Positions 8,770-18,168 of a DNA stretch of 64,000 nucleotides are shown piece by piece (positions within the stretch are counted from its first letter, which is position 1; every line of letters starts with the position of its first letter). The notes under the pieces are model-generated. The model did not search any database and had not been told where the DNA came from. It worked only from the letters and a program-made list of their open reading frames with translations. A program made the position numbers and the translations under genes. Origin of the DNA: Albidovulum denitrificans. Its GTDB lineage: Bacteria; Pseudomonadota; Alphaproteobacteria; Rhodobacterales; Rhodobacteraceae. The DNA lies in the NCBI RefSeq assembly GCF_002973535.1, contig NZ_PVEP01000003.1:274326-338325 (forward strand), given 5' to 3'.

Positions 8770-9516
8770 ATGGCGAAGACGAGCAGCACCCGGCGCAAAC
8801 CGACGAAATCCCGCAAGGCGGCGGCCAAAAGGCCCCTGCCCCGTCTGACCCTGCGCGGGGTCCTGCGCTGGACGGGGCGCGGGGCGGTCGCGCTTGTGGC
8901 GCTGTTCCTGCTGCTGGTGATCCTTGGCATCTTCATCAACCCGCGCCTGACGCCCTACCTGATCGCCGAAGGCTGGCGGCAGGGCGGCGTCGACCGGGTC
9001 TGGGTCCCGATCGAGGATATGGCGCCGGAAATGGCGCGGGCCGTCGTCGCCTCGGAGGACGCGAATTTCTGCGAACACTGGGGCTTTGACATGAAGGCGA
9101 TCCGGGCCGCGATGAACGAAGGCGCGGGGCGCGGCGCCTCGACCATCAGCCAGCAGGTGACGAAGAACGTCTTTCTCTGGCAGGGGCGCAGCTGGCCGCG
9201 CAAGGCGCTTGAGGCGCTGATGACCCCGGTGGTGGAGCTGTTCTGGCCCAAGCGCCGTATCCTTGAGGTCTATCTGAACGTGGCGGAAACCGGGAAGGGC
9301 ATCTTCGGCGTCGAGGCGGCGGCGCAGCATTATTTCGGCGTCAGCGCGGCAAAGCTCAGCCCGCCACAGGCCGCGCTGATCGCCGCCGCCCTGCCCGATC
9401 CGAAGGGGCGCAATCCCGGCCACCCCTCGGGCTATCTGCGCGGCCGCGCCCGCGCGATCCTTGACGGGGCGGCGACGATCCGCGCCGATGGCCGCGCCGC
9501 CTGTTTCGAGGATTGA
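8770..9516 (+). CDS. mtgA: Monofunctional biosynthetic peptidoglycan transglycosylase
   Basis: The 248-residue protein is a family GT51 glycosyltransferase that polymerises lipid II into glycan strands on the outer face of the inner membrane. A basic N-terminal tail of about 35 residues precedes one membrane segment (about 38-56). The catalytic Glu96 lies in VVASEDANFCEHWGFD, and the other family blocks are present: GASTISQQVTKNVFL, KRRILEVYLNVAETGKGIFG and AAQHYFGVSA. There is no transpeptidase domain, as expected for MtgA. Length is normal. No strong ribosome binding site is seen. Confidence 0.95.
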   Translation: MAKTSSTRRKPTKSRKAAAKRPLPRLTLRGVLRWTGRGAVALVALFLLLVILGIFINPRLTPYLIAEGWRQGGVDRVWVPIEDMAPEMARAVVASEDANFCEHWGFDMKAIRAAMNEGAGRGASTISQQVTKNVFLWQGRSWPRKALEALMTPVVELFWPKRRILEVYLNVAETGKGIFGVEAAAQHYFGVSAAKLSPPQAALIAAALPDPKGRNPGHPSGYLRGRARAILDGAATIRADGRAACFED

Positions 9517-9570
9517 ACCGGGCGGGAGGGGCCGCTATCAGGGGGCAACCCCATCCCTGCCCGAGCGCCC

Positions 9571-10236
9571 ATGACCCGTCTCTACCATGTCCCGCTGTCG
9601 CCCTTCTGCCGCAAGGTTCGCCTGACGCTGGCGGAAAAGAAGGTTGAGGTGGAACTGGTCGAGGAGCGGTACTGGGAACAGGCACCCGAATTCATGCGCC
9701 GCAACCCGGCGGGCAAGATCCCGATCCTGCGCCATGACGGCAAGGTGATGTCGGAAAGCCAGGCGATCTGCGAATATCTGGATGAGACCATCGCCGAGCC
9801 GAAACTGATGCCGCGCGATGCCGCCGGGCGTTATGAGGTGCGCCGCCTTTGCGCCTGGTTCGACGACAAGTTCCATGAGGAAGTGACCTCGAAGCTCGTC
9901 TATGAGCGGGTAAACAAGAAGGTGATGAAGCTGGGTTACCCGGACAGCAAGAACGTCAAGTCCGGCTCTACTCGCATCAAGTATCACCTCGATTACATGG
10001 CCTGGCTTCTGGAACAGCGCCGCTGGCTGGCGGGGAATGAGATGACGCTGGCCGATTTCGCTGCCGCCGCGCATCTTTCGGCGCTCGACTATATCTCGGA
10101 CGTGGACTGGAACCGGAGCCAGACGGTCAAGGACTGGTACGCGAAGATCAAGTCGCGGCCGTCATTCCGGTCGCTTCTGGCCGATCAGGTGCCGGGCTTT
10201 CCGCCGCCTGCGCATTATGCCGACCTCGATTTCTGA
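9571..10236 (+). CDS. fzlA: GST-fold cell-division protein FzlA
   Basis: The 221-residue protein has the glutathione S-transferase fold: an N-terminal thioredoxin-like half (LYHVPLSPFCRKVRLTLAEK, NPAGKIPIL, SESQAICEYLDE) and a helical C-terminal half (RWLAGNEMTLADFAAAAHLS). The central segment with KYHLDYMAWLLEQRRWLAG and the C-terminal tail ending HYADLDF match what I recall of alphaproteobacterial FzlA, which binds and curves FtsZ filaments and is needed for constriction in Caulobacter. FzlA does not act as a conventional GST. A plain GST is the alternative reading. A hairpin and an intergenic repeat follow. Confidence 0.8.
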   Translation: MTRLYHVPLSPFCRKVRLTLAEKKVEVELVEERYWEQAPEFMRRNPAGKIPILRHDGKVMSESQAICEYLDETIAEPKLMPRDAAGRYEVRRLCAWFDDKFHEEVTSKLVYERVNKKVMKLGYPDSKNVKSGSTRIKYHLDYMAWLLEQRRWLAGNEMTLADFAAAAHLSALDYISDVDWNRSQTVKDWYAKIKSRPSFRSLLADQVPGFPPPAHYADLDF

Positions 10237-10245
10237 GGGAGAGCG

Positions 10246-10296
10246 CCGGGGGTTTCGCACCCCCGGACCCCCGCGGAGTATTTCGGCCACGATGAA
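10246..10296 (+). repeat. Intergenic hairpin and GGAGTATTT repeat element
   Basis: A perfect 8-base inverted repeat (10246-10253 and 10259-10266, loop TTCGC) may end fzlA transcription. It is followed at 10275-10296 by a 22-base sequence that recurs with two mismatches at 35428-35449. From memory this GGAGTATTT...GCCA(C/A)GATGAA block is a common dispersed intergenic repeat in Rhodobacteraceae. It lies directly before the queG ribosome binding site. Confidence 0.55.
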
Positions 10297-10308
10297 AGGG
10301 GCGCCGCC

Positions 10309-11361
10309 ATGGATGCCGCCGGGCTGAAACACCGGCTTGTCGCGAAGGCGGTCGAAGAGGGGTTCGCCGCCGCCCGGATCTGCCGCCCGGATGCGATCCC
10401 CGAGGCGGCGGGGCGGCTGGCGACCTTTGTCGATCAGGGTCGGCACGGGCAGATGGGCTGGATGGCAGAGCGGATGGGCTGGCGCGGCGATCCGGCGGCG
10501 CTTTGGCCCGAGGCGCGGTCGGTCGTGATGCTGGCCGAGGTCTATACGCCCGAGGGCGACCCGCTGGCGGTTCTGGACCGGCCGGACCGGGCGGCGGTTT
10601 CCTGCTATGCGCAGGGGCGCGACTACCACGACCTTGTGAAGAAGCGGCTGAAGCGGGTTGGGCGGTGGTTGATCGAGGCGGCCGAAAAAGGCTCTGTTCC
10701 GGCGGAAATCAAGGTTTTCGTCGATACCGCGCCGGTGATGGAAAAGCCCTTGGCGCAGGCGGCGGGACTGGGCTGGCAGGGCAAGCACACCAATCTGGTA
10801 AGCCGCGAATTGGGAAGCTGGTTTTTCCTGGGCGCGATCTTTACCACGCTGGACCTGCCCGTGGACGGGGCGGAGGTTGACCATTGCGGGTCCTGCCGGG
10901 CCTGTCTGGACATCTGCCCGACGGGCGCATTTCCGGCGCCCTATCAACTGGATGCGCGGCGGTGCATTTCCTACCTGACGATCGAACACAAGGGGCCGGT
11001 GGACGAGGCGTTGCGCGGCGCGCTCGGCAACCGGATCTATGGCTGCGACGATTGCCTTGCGGTCTGTCCGTGGAACAAGTTCGCGGTGGCGGCGCGCGAG
11101 GCGGGCTATGCCGCGCGAGTGGGCGCGCCGCCGCTGGCGGAGCTTGCCACCCTGGACGATGCCGCGTTCCGGGCGCGGTTTTCGGGCAGCCCGGTCAAGC
11201 GGATCGGGCGGGACCGTTTCGTGCGCAACGTGCTTTATGCGATCGGAAATTCGGGCGAGGAGGCGTTGAGTCCGCTGGTGGAGAGCCTTTTGGCGGATGC
11301 GGACCCGGCCGTGGCCGATGCTGCGCAATGGGCGCTTCGGCGGCTGAAATCGGCACGCTGA
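10309..11361 (+). CDS. queG: Epoxyqueuosine reductase
   Basis: The 350-residue protein makes the last step of queuosine synthesis, reducing epoxyqueuosine in tRNA with a cobalamin cofactor. Two 4Fe-4S clusters are indicated by [15 protein letters not shown] (Cys193, 196, 199, 203) and [13 protein letters not shown] further on. The conserved VDTAPVMEK block (Asp139) and the C-terminal HEAT-like segment [14 protein letters not shown] are present. AAAGGGG lies before the ATG at 10309. The length is close to that of other QueG proteins. Confidence 0.95.
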   Translation: MDAAGLKHRLVAKAVEEGFAAARICRPDAIPEAAGRLATFVDQGRHGQMGWMAERMGWRGDPAALWPEARSVVMLAEVYTPEGDPLAVLDRPDRAAVSCYAQGRDYHDLVKKRLKRVGRWLIEAAEKGSVPAEIKVFVDTAPVMEKPLAQAAGLGWQGKHTNLVSRELGSWFFLGAIFTTLDLPVDGAEVDHCGSCRACLDICPTGAFPAPYQLDARRCISYLTIEHKGPVDEALRGALGNRIYGCDDCLAVCPWNKFAVAAREAGYAARVGAPPLAELATLDDAAFRARFSGSPVKRIGRDRFVRNVLYAIGNSGEEALSPLVESLLADADPAVADAAQWALRRLKSAR

Positions 11362-11460
11362 GATCACGTTCCGCGTGCGCGGGGTAGAAAAATACGCGAT
11401 TCGCCCCCATCCTTGAGGTATCGTCCCCCGTCATGGGGCAAGGAAACCGAGGAGGATTTC

Positions 11461-11655
11461 ATGAGCCGTCATCTTGCAGACCGCCGCGAACCGTCGGACG
11501 GAGGCCGGACGAAACATTATGCCGAGGTGGAGCGCAGCCATGGCGGCGCGGGCAGCCATCCGGCGACGAAAGCCCTGCATGAGCGGGCGCAGACCCGGAG
11601 CGACGCGGCGCGGTTGAAGGCCTTCACCCGGATCGAACGCGGTCTGGAGGCCTGA
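11461..11655 (+). CDS. Small basic hydrophilic protein of unknown function
   Basis: A 64-residue ORF starting at the ATG at 11461, placed there because of a very good ribosome binding site (GAGGAGG, 6 bases upstream). The product is rich in Arg, His, Ser and Glu and has no membrane segment or Cys. I do not recognise a family. It stands alone, convergent with dxs; the gap to the dxs stop is 33 bases. The strong ribosome binding site is the main reason for calling it. Confidence 0.6.
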   Translation: MSRHLADRREPSDGGRTKHYAEVERSHGGAGSHPATKALHERAQTRSDAARLKAFTRIERGLEA

Positions 11656-11688
11656 ACGACGAGAGAGATCATGAGGCGCGCGTGAGGT

Positions 11689-13605
11689 TCAGGCGCGCTT
11701 TTCGCCAATACGGGTAACGCCCAGAACGTCCAGCACCTTCGCCTCGATCTGGGGCGCGTTCATGCCTGCGGTGGCATACATATCCTCGGGCGAGGACTGG
11801 TCGATGAAAGTGTCGGGCAGCACCATGGAGCGGAATTTCAGCCCGTGGTCGAAGACGCCCTCTTCCGCCAGAAGCTGCGCCACCTGAGAACCGAAACCGC
11901 CGATGGCGCCTTCCTCGATGGTGATGAGCGCCTCATGATGCGCGGCGAGTTGCAGGATCAGGTCGCGGTCGAGCGGCTTGGCAAAGCGGGCATCGGCGAC
12001 GGTCGGGGCAAGGCCACGCTGGGCCAGCGCCTCACGCGCCTTCAGCACCTCGGCCAGGCGGGTACCGAAGGACAGGATCGCGACGCGGCCGCCTTCGGAA
12101 ATGACCCGGCCCTTGCCGATTTCAAGCGGTTGGCCGCGTTCGGGCATGTCGACGCCGACACCTTCGCCGCGTGGGTAGCGGAAGGCCGAGGGGCGGTCGT
12201 CGATAGCGGCGGCGGTGGCGACCATGTGGACCAGCTCTGCCTCGTCCGCCGCAGCCATGACCACGATGCCGGGCAGGTTGGAGAGGTAGGCCACGTCGAA
12301 GGCCCCGGCATGGGTCGCGCCGTCCGCGCCAACCAACCCCGCGCGGTCGATGGCGAAGCGGACCGGCAGACGCTGAATCGCGACGTCGTGGACGACCTGA
12401 TCGTAGCCGCGTTGCAGGAAGGTGGAATAGAGCGCGCAGAAGGGTTTCATCCCGCCGGCGGCCAGCCCGGCAGAGAAGGTCACCGCGTGCTGTTCGGCGA
12501 TGCCCACGTCGAAGCAACGGCGCGGGAAGCGTTCCGCGAAGAGGTTCAGCCCGGTCCCGTCCGGCATCGCTGCGGTGACGGCGACGATCTTGTCGTCCCG
12601 CTCCGCCTCGGCGATCAGGGACCGGGCGAAGACCTTGGTGTAGGACGGCGCGTTTGAGGCCGCTTTCTTCTGTTCGCCTGTAACAGGGTCGAATTTGCCG
12701 GTCGCGTGGCCCTTGTCGGGGCTACGTTCGGCGGGGGCGAAGCCCTTGCCCTTCCTGGTCAGCACATGGATCAGAACCGGCCCGGTGGCGCGGTCATGGA
12801 CGGTGCGCAGGACGCCAAGCAGCTGGTCCATGTCATGCCCGTCGATGGGGCCGACATAGGAAAAGCCCAGCTCCTCGAACATGGTGCCGCCGACGGTCAT
12901 GCCTTTGAGCATTTCCTTGGCGCGGCGGGCGCCTTCCTGGAAGGGCGGTGGCAGCAGGCTGACCGCGCCTTTCGCGGCGGCCTTCAGCTCCTGAAACGGC
13001 GCGCCGGCGTAGAGGCGAGAGAGGTAGGCGGACATGGCGCCAACCGGCGGTGCGATCGACATTTCATTGTCGTTCAGCACGACGAAGAGCCGCTTTTTCA
13101 GGTGACCGGCGTTGTTCAGCGCCTCATAGGCCATGCCCGCGCTCATCGCGCCGTCGCCGATGACGGCGATGGCATCGCCCGCATCGCCGCCAAGGTCACG
13201 CGCCACCGCAAAGCCCAGCGCGGCGGAGATCGAGGTAGAGGAATGGGCGGCGCCGAAGGGGTCATAGGGGCTTTCCGACCGCTTGGTAAAGCCCGACAGG
13301 CCCGATTTCTGGCGCAGCGTGCGAATACGGTCGCGCCGCCCGGTCAGGATCTTGTGCGGATAGCACTGATGGCCGACGTCCCAGATGATCTTGTCGCGCG
13401 GTGCGTCGAAGACAGCGTGCAGGGCCACGGTCAGTTCGACGACGCCAAGACCGGCGCCCAGATGCCCGCCGGTGACGGACACCGCGCTGATCGTTTCGGC
13501 GCGCAATTCGTCGGCGAGGTGACGCAGGTCGGCATCCGTCAGGGACTTGAGGTCGGCGGGGACGGTCACACGGTCAAGCGTCGGTGTCTTCGGTCTGTCG
13601 GTCAA
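11689..13605 (-). CDS. dxs: 1-deoxy-D-xylulose-5-phosphate synthase
   Basis: The 638-residue protein condenses pyruvate and glyceraldehyde 3-phosphate with thiamine diphosphate, the first step of the MEP isoprenoid pathway. Family blocks seen include [38 protein letters not shown], the TPP motif [23 protein letters not shown], and near the C-terminus [15 protein letters not shown]. The start is a TTG at 13605 giving [13 protein letters not shown], which matches the usual N-terminus of Rhodobacterales Dxs; the next in-frame option is the GTG 12 codons in. It is downstream of ispA and a threonine aldolase on the same strand. Confidence 0.96.
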   Translation of the reverse strand: MTDRPKTPTLDRVTVPADLKSLTDADLRHLADELRAETISAVSVTGGHLGAGLGVVELTVALHAVFDAPRDKIIWDVGHQCYPHKILTGRRDRIRTLRQKSGLSGFTKRSESPYDPFGAAHSSTSISAALGFAVARDLGGDAGDAIAVIGDGAMSAGMAYEALNNAGHLKKRLFVVLNDNEMSIAPPVGAMSAYLSRLYAGAPFQELKAAAKGAVSLLPPPFQEGARRAKEMLKGMTVGGTMFEELGFSYVGPIDGHDMDQLLGVLRTVHDRATGPVLIHVLTRKGKGFAPAERSPDKGHATGKFDPVTGEQKKAASNAPSYTKVFARSLIAEAERDDKIVAVTAAMPDGTGLNLFAERFPRRCFDVGIAEQHAVTFSAGLAAGGMKPFCALYSTFLQRGYDQVVHDVAIQRLPVRFAIDRAGLVGADGATHAGAFDVAYLSNLPGIVVMAAADEAELVHMVATAAAIDDRPSAFRYPRGEGVGVDMPERGQPLEIGKGRVISEGGRVAILSFGTRLAEVLKAREALAQRGLAPTVADARFAKPLDRDLILQLAAHHEALITIEEGAIGGFGSQVAQLLAEEGVFDHGLKFRSMVLPDTFIDQSSPEDMYATAGMNAPQIEAKVLDVLGVTRIGEKRA

Positions 13606-13688
13606 AGCGGCGGCCCCGGTGTGGTTTCGGCCGGTTTAGCCGGAATCACGTGCAGGAACAATCGCGATGGCTTGCAGATTTCGTGCAG

Positions 13689-14741
13689 TCAGCCGCCGTA
13701 ATGGGCGCGAAAGGCCGCGATGGCGCGGTCCAGCGCGGCATCATCGACATCGCGGTGCAGGACCATGCGGATGGCGGGGCTTTGGCCGCCGATCACGATG
13801 CCTTGCGCCGCCAGCGCCGCGCGCAGGTCGGCGTGACCGTCCGCGGCGGGGGTGAAGAAGACCATATTGGTGGCGTGGCTGACCTGCCCCACGCCCAGAT
13901 CGCCCAGCGCCTTGGCCAGCCGCGCGGCGCGGGTGTGATCCTCGGCCAGCCCGGCGCGGTTATGGGTCAGCGCGTGGCGCCCCGCCGCGGCGAGGATACC
14001 GGCCTGCCGCATCCCGCCGCCCAGCATCTTGCGCAGCCGCAGCCCGCGCGCGATCAGATCGGCCGGGCCGACAAGGACAGAGCCGACGGGCGCGCCAAGG
14101 CCCTTTGACAGGCAGACCGAGACGGTATCGACAAGGCCCGCCAGATCGGCAGGCGCACAGCCCAGCGCGGTCACGGCGTTGAAGAACCGCGCGCCGTCGA
14201 GATGGACCGACAGGCCCGCCGTCCGCGCGGCTTCGGTAGCGGCGCGCATGTCGGCAAGGGGAACGGCCTGACCATTGACGGTGTTCTCAAGGCTCAGCAG
14301 GCGGCTGACGGGATGGTGGGGATCATCGGGCTTGATGGCGCCGGTCACATCGCCCGGCGCGACGCCGCCGGACGGCCCGACCGGCACGGGGCAAAGCGCC
14401 ACGCCGCCAAGGACCGAGGCCCCGGCGGCCTCATGCAGGTAGACGTGATAGGCACCGCCAAGGATGACCTCATCCCCGCGCCCGCAATGGGAAAGGACCG
14501 CGACAAGGTTCGACTGCGTGCCGGAGGGCAGGAACAGCCCGGCCTCCTTGCCCAGCAGTTCGGCGGTCTCCGCCTGAAGGCGATTGACGTCCGGGTCCTC
14601 GCCATAGACGTCGTCGCCGACCTCGGCCCCGGCGATGGCGCGCAGCATCGCGGCGTCGGGCCGGGTGACGGTATCGCTGCGCAGGTCACAGATCGTGTTG
14701 GCGGCGGGAGAGGCGGCTTTCATGCCGGAATAGACACTCAT
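13689..14741 (-). CDS. ltaE: Low-specificity L-threonine aldolase
   Basis: The 350-residue PLP enzyme of the beta-eliminating lyase family cleaves L-threonine to glycine and acetaldehyde. Visible blocks: CDLRSDTVTRPDAAM, VGDDVYGEDPDVNRLQ, LENTVNGQAVPLADM, VHLDGARFFNA, and SVCLSKGLGAPVGSV with the PLP lysine. The start ATG at 14741 is fixed by GAGGAGG in front of it; the frame is open further upstream through ispA, but that part is a shadow. It begins 10 bases after the ispA stop, so it belongs to the isoprenoid operon by position though not by function. Confidence 0.92.
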   Translation of the reverse strand: MSVYSGMKAASPAANTICDLRSDTVTRPDAAMLRAIAGAEVGDDVYGEDPDVNRLQAETAELLGKEAGLFLPSGTQSNLVAVLSHCGRGDEVILGGAYHVYLHEAAGASVLGGVALCPVPVGPSGGVAPGDVTGAIKPDDPHHPVSRLLSLENTVNGQAVPLADMRAATEAARTAGLSVHLDGARFFNAVTALGCAPADLAGLVDTVSVCLSKGLGAPVGSVLVGPADLIARGLRLRKMLGGGMRQAGILAAAGRHALTHNRAGLAEDHTRAARLAKALGDLGVGQVSHATNMVFFTPAADGHADLRAALAAQGIVIGGQSPAIRMVLHRDVDDAALDRAIAAFRAHYGG

Positions 14742-14751
14742 TTGATCCTCC

Positions 14752-15612
14752 TCAGGTGTCACGACTGATTGTAAAACGGGCCGCCTGGCGCAGCGGGTCG
14801 GCGGCCATGCCGTACTGCGCCAGCGCCTCCTCTGCCTCATCCACCAACGCGCGGGCGCGGGTCTTGGCGCCGTCGAGGCCAAGCAGCGAAACGAAGGTCG
14901 CCTTGCCCGCCGCCGCGTCCTTGCCCAGCTTCTTGCCCGCCTTGTCGGGGTCGCCCTCGACATCCAGAATATCGTCGGCGATCTGGAAGGCGAGGCCCAG
15001 CGCCTTCGCGTAGCGTTCCAGCGGCCGCGGATCCGCCCCGGCAAGGATCGCCCCCGCCGTCGCGGCAAAGCCGATCAGCGCGCCGGTCTTGCCCGCCTGA
15101 AGGCGCGTGATCTCCTCCAGAGTCAGGGGCGTCGCGGCGGTTTCGGCGGCGATGTCAAGCGCCTGGCCCAGCACCATCCCCTCGGCCCCCGAGGCCTGCG
15201 CAAGGGCGACGACAAGGTCGATCCGCCGGGCGCCCAGCGCCGGGTCGCAGCAAAGCTGGAAGGCCAGCGTCTGAAGCGCGTCACCGGCAAGGACAGCGGT
15301 TGCCTGATCCCATTTTACATGCACCGTGGGACGGCCGCGCCGCAGGTCGTCATCATCCATGCAGGGCAGATCGTCATGGACCAGCGAATAGGCATGAAGC
15401 GCCTCGACCGCGGCGGCGGCGGGCATCGCCTCCCCCTCATGGATGCCATGAAGGCGGGCGCTTTCAAGGACAAGGAAGGCGCGCAGGCGCTTGCCGCCCT
15501 GTAGGGCGTAGCGCATGGCCTGAATGACGGGCAGATCGGGATGGAACGCCAATGCGTCGTCAAGCGCCTGCTGCACTTTCGACTGCGCGCGGGTCAGGCG
15601 TTCGTGAAACAC
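14752..15612 (-). CDS. ispA: Geranyl/farnesyl diphosphate synthase
   Basis: The 286-residue trans-prenyltransferase makes farnesyl diphosphate from DMAPP and IPP. It has ALQGGKRLRAFLVLE, the first aspartate-rich motif in HDDLPCMDDDDLRRGRPT, GQALDIAAE, LQAGKTGALIGFAA, and the second motif in FQIADDILDVEGD. The start is a GTG at 15612 directly after the xseB stop (TGA then GTG), so the two are translated as a coupled pair. Short-chain (C15) product length is expected from the family but cannot be read with certainty. Confidence 0.94.
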   Translation of the reverse strand: MFHERLTRAQSKVQQALDDALAFHPDLPVIQAMRYALQGGKRLRAFLVLESARLHGIHEGEAMPAAAAVEALHAYSLVHDDLPCMDDDDLRRGRPTVHVKWDQATAVLAGDALQTLAFQLCCDPALGARRIDLVVALAQASGAEGMVLGQALDIAAETAATPLTLEEITRLQAGKTGALIGFAATAGAILAGADPRPLERYAKALGLAFQIADDILDVEGDPDKAGKKLGKDAAAGKATFVSLLGLDGAKTRARALVDEAEEALAQYGMAADPLRQAARFTISRDT

Positions 15613-15849
15613 TCAGAGACCTTCGACGGGGGTGGTGCCTGCGGGTTTGCCATCGGGGCCGAGGGTGATCTTCGCGACCTTCTCCTCCGCCTCTTTCAGC
15701 TTGGCCTCGCAATGCGCCTTCAGCTTCGCGCCCTTCTCGTAAAGGGCGATGGATTTCTCAAGCTCGACATTGCCGGATTCAAGGGCGCGGACGACCTCTT
15801 CCAGCTGCTTCATGGCGTCTTCGAAGCTGAGGGTGGAAAGATCGCTCAT
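15613..15849 (-). CDS. xseB: Exodeoxyribonuclease VII small subunit
   Basis: A 78-residue helical protein with the XseB signature (LSFEDAMKQLEEVVRALESG, VELEKSIALYEKGAKLKAHC). It forms exonuclease VII with XseA, which is not in the window. Its start overlaps the stop of the HDAC-family gene (ATGA), and it is directly followed by ispA, a common alphaproteobacterial arrangement. Confidence 0.95.
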   Translation of the reverse strand: MSDLSTLSFEDAMKQLEEVVRALESGNVELEKSIALYEKGAKLKAHCEAKLKEAEEKVAKITLGPDGKPAGTTPVEGL

Positions 15850-16778
15850 GCGCCGCGCTCCATCAGGACAGTGACATGCGCTTCGACCGATGCCGCCAGC
15901 GCGGCGAGATCATAGCCGCCCTCAAGGCAGGATACCACCCGGCCCGAGGCGGTTCTGTCGGCCAGATCGCAGATCGCGCCGGTGATCCAGGCGAAGTCGC
16001 TTTCGGTCCAGTTCAGGCCAGCGAGGGGGTCGTCGCGATGGGCGTCGAACCCGGCGGAGATCAGGATCAGGTCGGGGGCGAAGTCGGAAACGCGGGCCAG
16101 CGCCGCTTCCCAGGCCGCGCGCATCTCTGCCCCGCCCGAGCCGGGGCGCAAGGGCAGGTTCACGATCTGGCCATGCGCGCCGGTTTCCGTCGCCGCGCCG
16201 CTGCCGGGGTAAAGCGGCATCTGGTGGGAGGAGACGAAGACCGCCCGCGCCTCATCCCACAGCAGGCCCTGCGTTCCGTTGCCGTGATGGACATCGAAAT
16301 CAAGGACCGCGACGCGCGACAGGCCATGGTGATCAAGCGCGTATCTGGCCGCGACAGAGACTGTTCCGAACAGGCAGAACCCCATCGCGCGGCCACGTTC
16401 GGCATGATGGCCGGGCGGGCGCATGGCGACGAAGGCGTTGGCGGCCTCACCCGCCAGAACCGCATCGACGGCGGCTTCGGCCGCGCCGATCGCGCGCAGG
16501 GCGGCCTCATACGACCCCGGCGACAGGAAGGTATCGGGGTCAAGCTGCGCCAAGCCTTCACCCGGCCGCGCGGCGCGGACCTTTGCCAGATAGTCGGCGG
16601 CGTGGCAGCGCAGCACCTCTGCTTCCCCTGCCAGCGGCGCCTCGCGGCGATCCAGCGCGGCGAAGGCGGGCGCGTTCAGCGCGCGGCTGACAGCGGTGAT
16701 CCGGTCCACCCGTTCGGGATGGCCGGGGGGTGTCAGGTGCGACAGGCTACTGTCATGGCTGAAAAGAAGCGTCGTCAT
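15846..16778 (-). CDS. Histone deacetylase family protein
   Basis: The 310-residue protein has all the zinc-hydrolase motifs of the arginase/deacetylase superfamily: MRPPGHHAERGRAMGFC, VLDFDVHHGNGTQG (zinc Asp and His), LISAGFDAHRDDPLAGL and CLEGGYDLAAL. Bacterial relatives include acetylpolyamine amidohydrolases and acetoin-utilisation-like proteins; the actual substrate is unknown. It lies 15 bases after petR and overlaps xseB by 4 bases, so it is part of the petP-petR-xseB-ispA string. Confidence 0.93.
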   Translation of the reverse strand: MTTLLFSHDSSLSHLTPPGHPERVDRITAVSRALNAPAFAALDRREAPLAGEAEVLRCHAADYLAKVRAARPGEGLAQLDPDTFLSPGSYEAALRAIGAAEAAVDAVLAGEAANAFVAMRPPGHHAERGRAMGFCLFGTVSVAARYALDHHGLSRVAVLDFDVHHGNGTQGLLWDEARAVFVSSHQMPLYPGSGAATETGAHGQIVNLPLRPGSGGAEMRAAWEAALARVSDFAPDLILISAGFDAHRDDPLAGLNWTESDFAWITGAICDLADRTASGRVVSCLEGGYDLAALAASVEAHVTVLMERGA

Positions 16779-16793
16779 GTCGCGGCCTTCCCG

Positions 16794-17504
16794 CTATTCG
16801 GGCGCCAGCATGTAGCCCGCGCCGCGCACGGTCTGAAGGTAGCGCGGCTGCTTCGGATCGGTTTCGACCTTGCGCCTGAGACGGGTGATCTGGACATCGA
16901 CGGCGCGTTCCTGCGCGGAATCGCCGCGGCCGCCGCCCCGGCCCAGATCCTCGACCAGTTGCGTGCGGCTGACCGCCTCGCCCGGACGGGCGGCGAAGAT
17001 GCGCATCAGCGCGGCTTCGGTCGCGGTCAGGCGGATCAGGTCGTCGCCGCGCCACATCTCCCCCCGGTCGACGTCGTAGCGCACCGGCCCCATATGCAGG
17101 ACGCGCGGCAGGCGGGTTTCGACCTCGGGCGGGGTGCGGCGGAGAATGGCGTTGATGCGGAGAAGCAGTTCGCGCGGCTCGAAGGGCTTGGCCAGGTAGT
17201 CGTCCGCCCCGGCCTCAAGCCCGGCGATACGGTCGTCGGCCTCGGCCTTGGCGGTCAGGAGAAGGATCGGCGTCGTGAGGCTGCGGCGCAGGTCGCGCGT
17301 CAGGCTGATGCCGTCCTCGCCGGGCATCATCACGTCAAGCACGATCAGGTCGAAGTCCAGCCCGGCCAGAAGCCGCCGCGCATGGGCGCCGTCGCGGGCG
17401 GAGGTAACCCAGAAGCCGTTCCGCATGAGGTATTTCTGCAAGAGCGACCGGATGCGTTCGTCATCATCGACGATCAGAAGGTGAACCTCGGGCTGGGGAC
17501 TCAT
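16794..17504 (-). CDS. petR: OmpR-type response regulator PetR
   Basis: The 236-residue regulator has a receiver domain with acidic pocket IVDDDERIR, phosphoacceptor Asp57 (LIVLDVMMPGEDG) and Lys106 (LAKPFEP), and a winged-helix DNA-binding domain ending in DVQITRLRRKVETD and LQTVRGAGYM. The pairing with an overlapping MarR gene immediately upstream is the petP-petR arrangement of Rhodobacter, where PetR is required for cytochrome bc1 expression and growth in R. capsulatus. No histidine kinase is next to it. petABC is not in this window. Confidence 0.85.
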   Translation of the reverse strand: MSPQPEVHLLIVDDDERIRSLLQKYLMRNGFWVTSARDGAHARRLLAGLDFDLIVLDVMMPGEDGISLTRDLRRSLTTPILLLTAKAEADDRIAGLEAGADDYLAKPFEPRELLLRINAILRRTPPEVETRLPRVLHMGPVRYDVDRGEMWRGDDLIRLTATEAALMRIFAARPGEAVSRTQLVEDLGRGGGRGDSAQERAVDVQITRLRRKVETDPKQPRYLQTVRGAGYMLAPE

Positions 17505-18013
17505 GGCGCGCCATCCTTCATCGACAGGTAATGACGGCGAATCTCGGGGTCCATCATCGCCTCAAGCACCTGGCGAAAGCCGGTGACGGCGGCGGGTCCG
17601 GCGGAACGGTAGGCGGCGCGCATCCGGGCGCGCTGTGCCTCGGACAGGTCACGTTCCAGGGCAGAGCCCTTTTCGGTCAGGAAAAGGTTGCGTTCGCGTT
17701 TGTCCCGGCGGCCGACGCGGGCCTCGACCAGGCCATCCTCGACCAGCGTCCTGAGGACACGGTTCAGCGACTGCTTGGTGACGCCAAGCATGGTCAGAAG
17801 CGTGTTCACCGTCAGCCCCGGCTGGCGGTTGATGAAATGGATCGCGCGATGATGGGCGCGCCCATATTCGTAGTTTTCCAGAATCCGGTCGGGATCGGCC
17901 GTGAAGGCGCGGTAGGCGAAATACATCGCCTCGATCCCCTTGCGGAGCTGTTCGTCGGTCAGGAACAGCAGGCTTTCGCCGCCGCCCGTTTCCGTCCTCC
18001 CGCCTTGCATCAT
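17501..18013 (-). CDS. petP: MarR-family regulator PetP
   Basis: The 170-residue protein has a MarR winged helix (HHRAIHFINRQPGLTVNTLL, LGVTKQSLNRVLRTLVEDGL, RDKRERNLFLTEKG). Its stop overlaps the petR start by 4 bases, and the pair matches petP-petR of Rhodobacter. Two adjacent ATG codons (18011-18013 and 18008-18010) follow CAGGGACGG; either may be used. The promoter at 18038-18066 has a short inverted repeat in its spacer that could be an autoregulatory site. Confidence 0.85.
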   Translation of the reverse strand: MMQGGRTETGGGESLLFLTDEQLRKGIEAMYFAYRAFTADPDRILENYEYGRAHHRAIHFINRQPGLTVNTLLTMLGVTKQSLNRVLRTLVEDGLVEARVGRRDKRERNLFLTEKGSALERDLSEAQRARMRAAYRSAGPAAVTGFRQVLEAMMDPEIRRHYLSMKDGAP

Positions 18014-18037
18014 GCCGTCCCTGCTGGCCTCTCTCTG

Positions 18038-18066
18038 ATTTTATGTCAGTGATGTTGACTTTCCAA
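18038..18066 (-). promoter_or_regulatory. petPR promoter overlapping the ilvE leader
   Basis: On the minus strand TTGGAA (18061-18066), a 17-base spacer and TAAAAT (18038-18043) form a good sigma-70-type promoter 25 bases before petP. The spacer contains GTCA and TGAC in inverted orientation (18045-18048 and 18056-18059). A TTGACT on the plus strand (18055-18060) could be the -35 of ilvE, so the two promoters may overlap; I see no good plus-strand -10. Confidence 0.55.
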
Positions 18067-18168
18067 GGTCGAATTGATAGCGAGTCGCAGAAATCACGCA
18101 ACTTTATGTCCGCATCGGACCAAACTTGCGCAACATTCGGAAAACGGGCTTGCCCGAGGAGGACTGTG

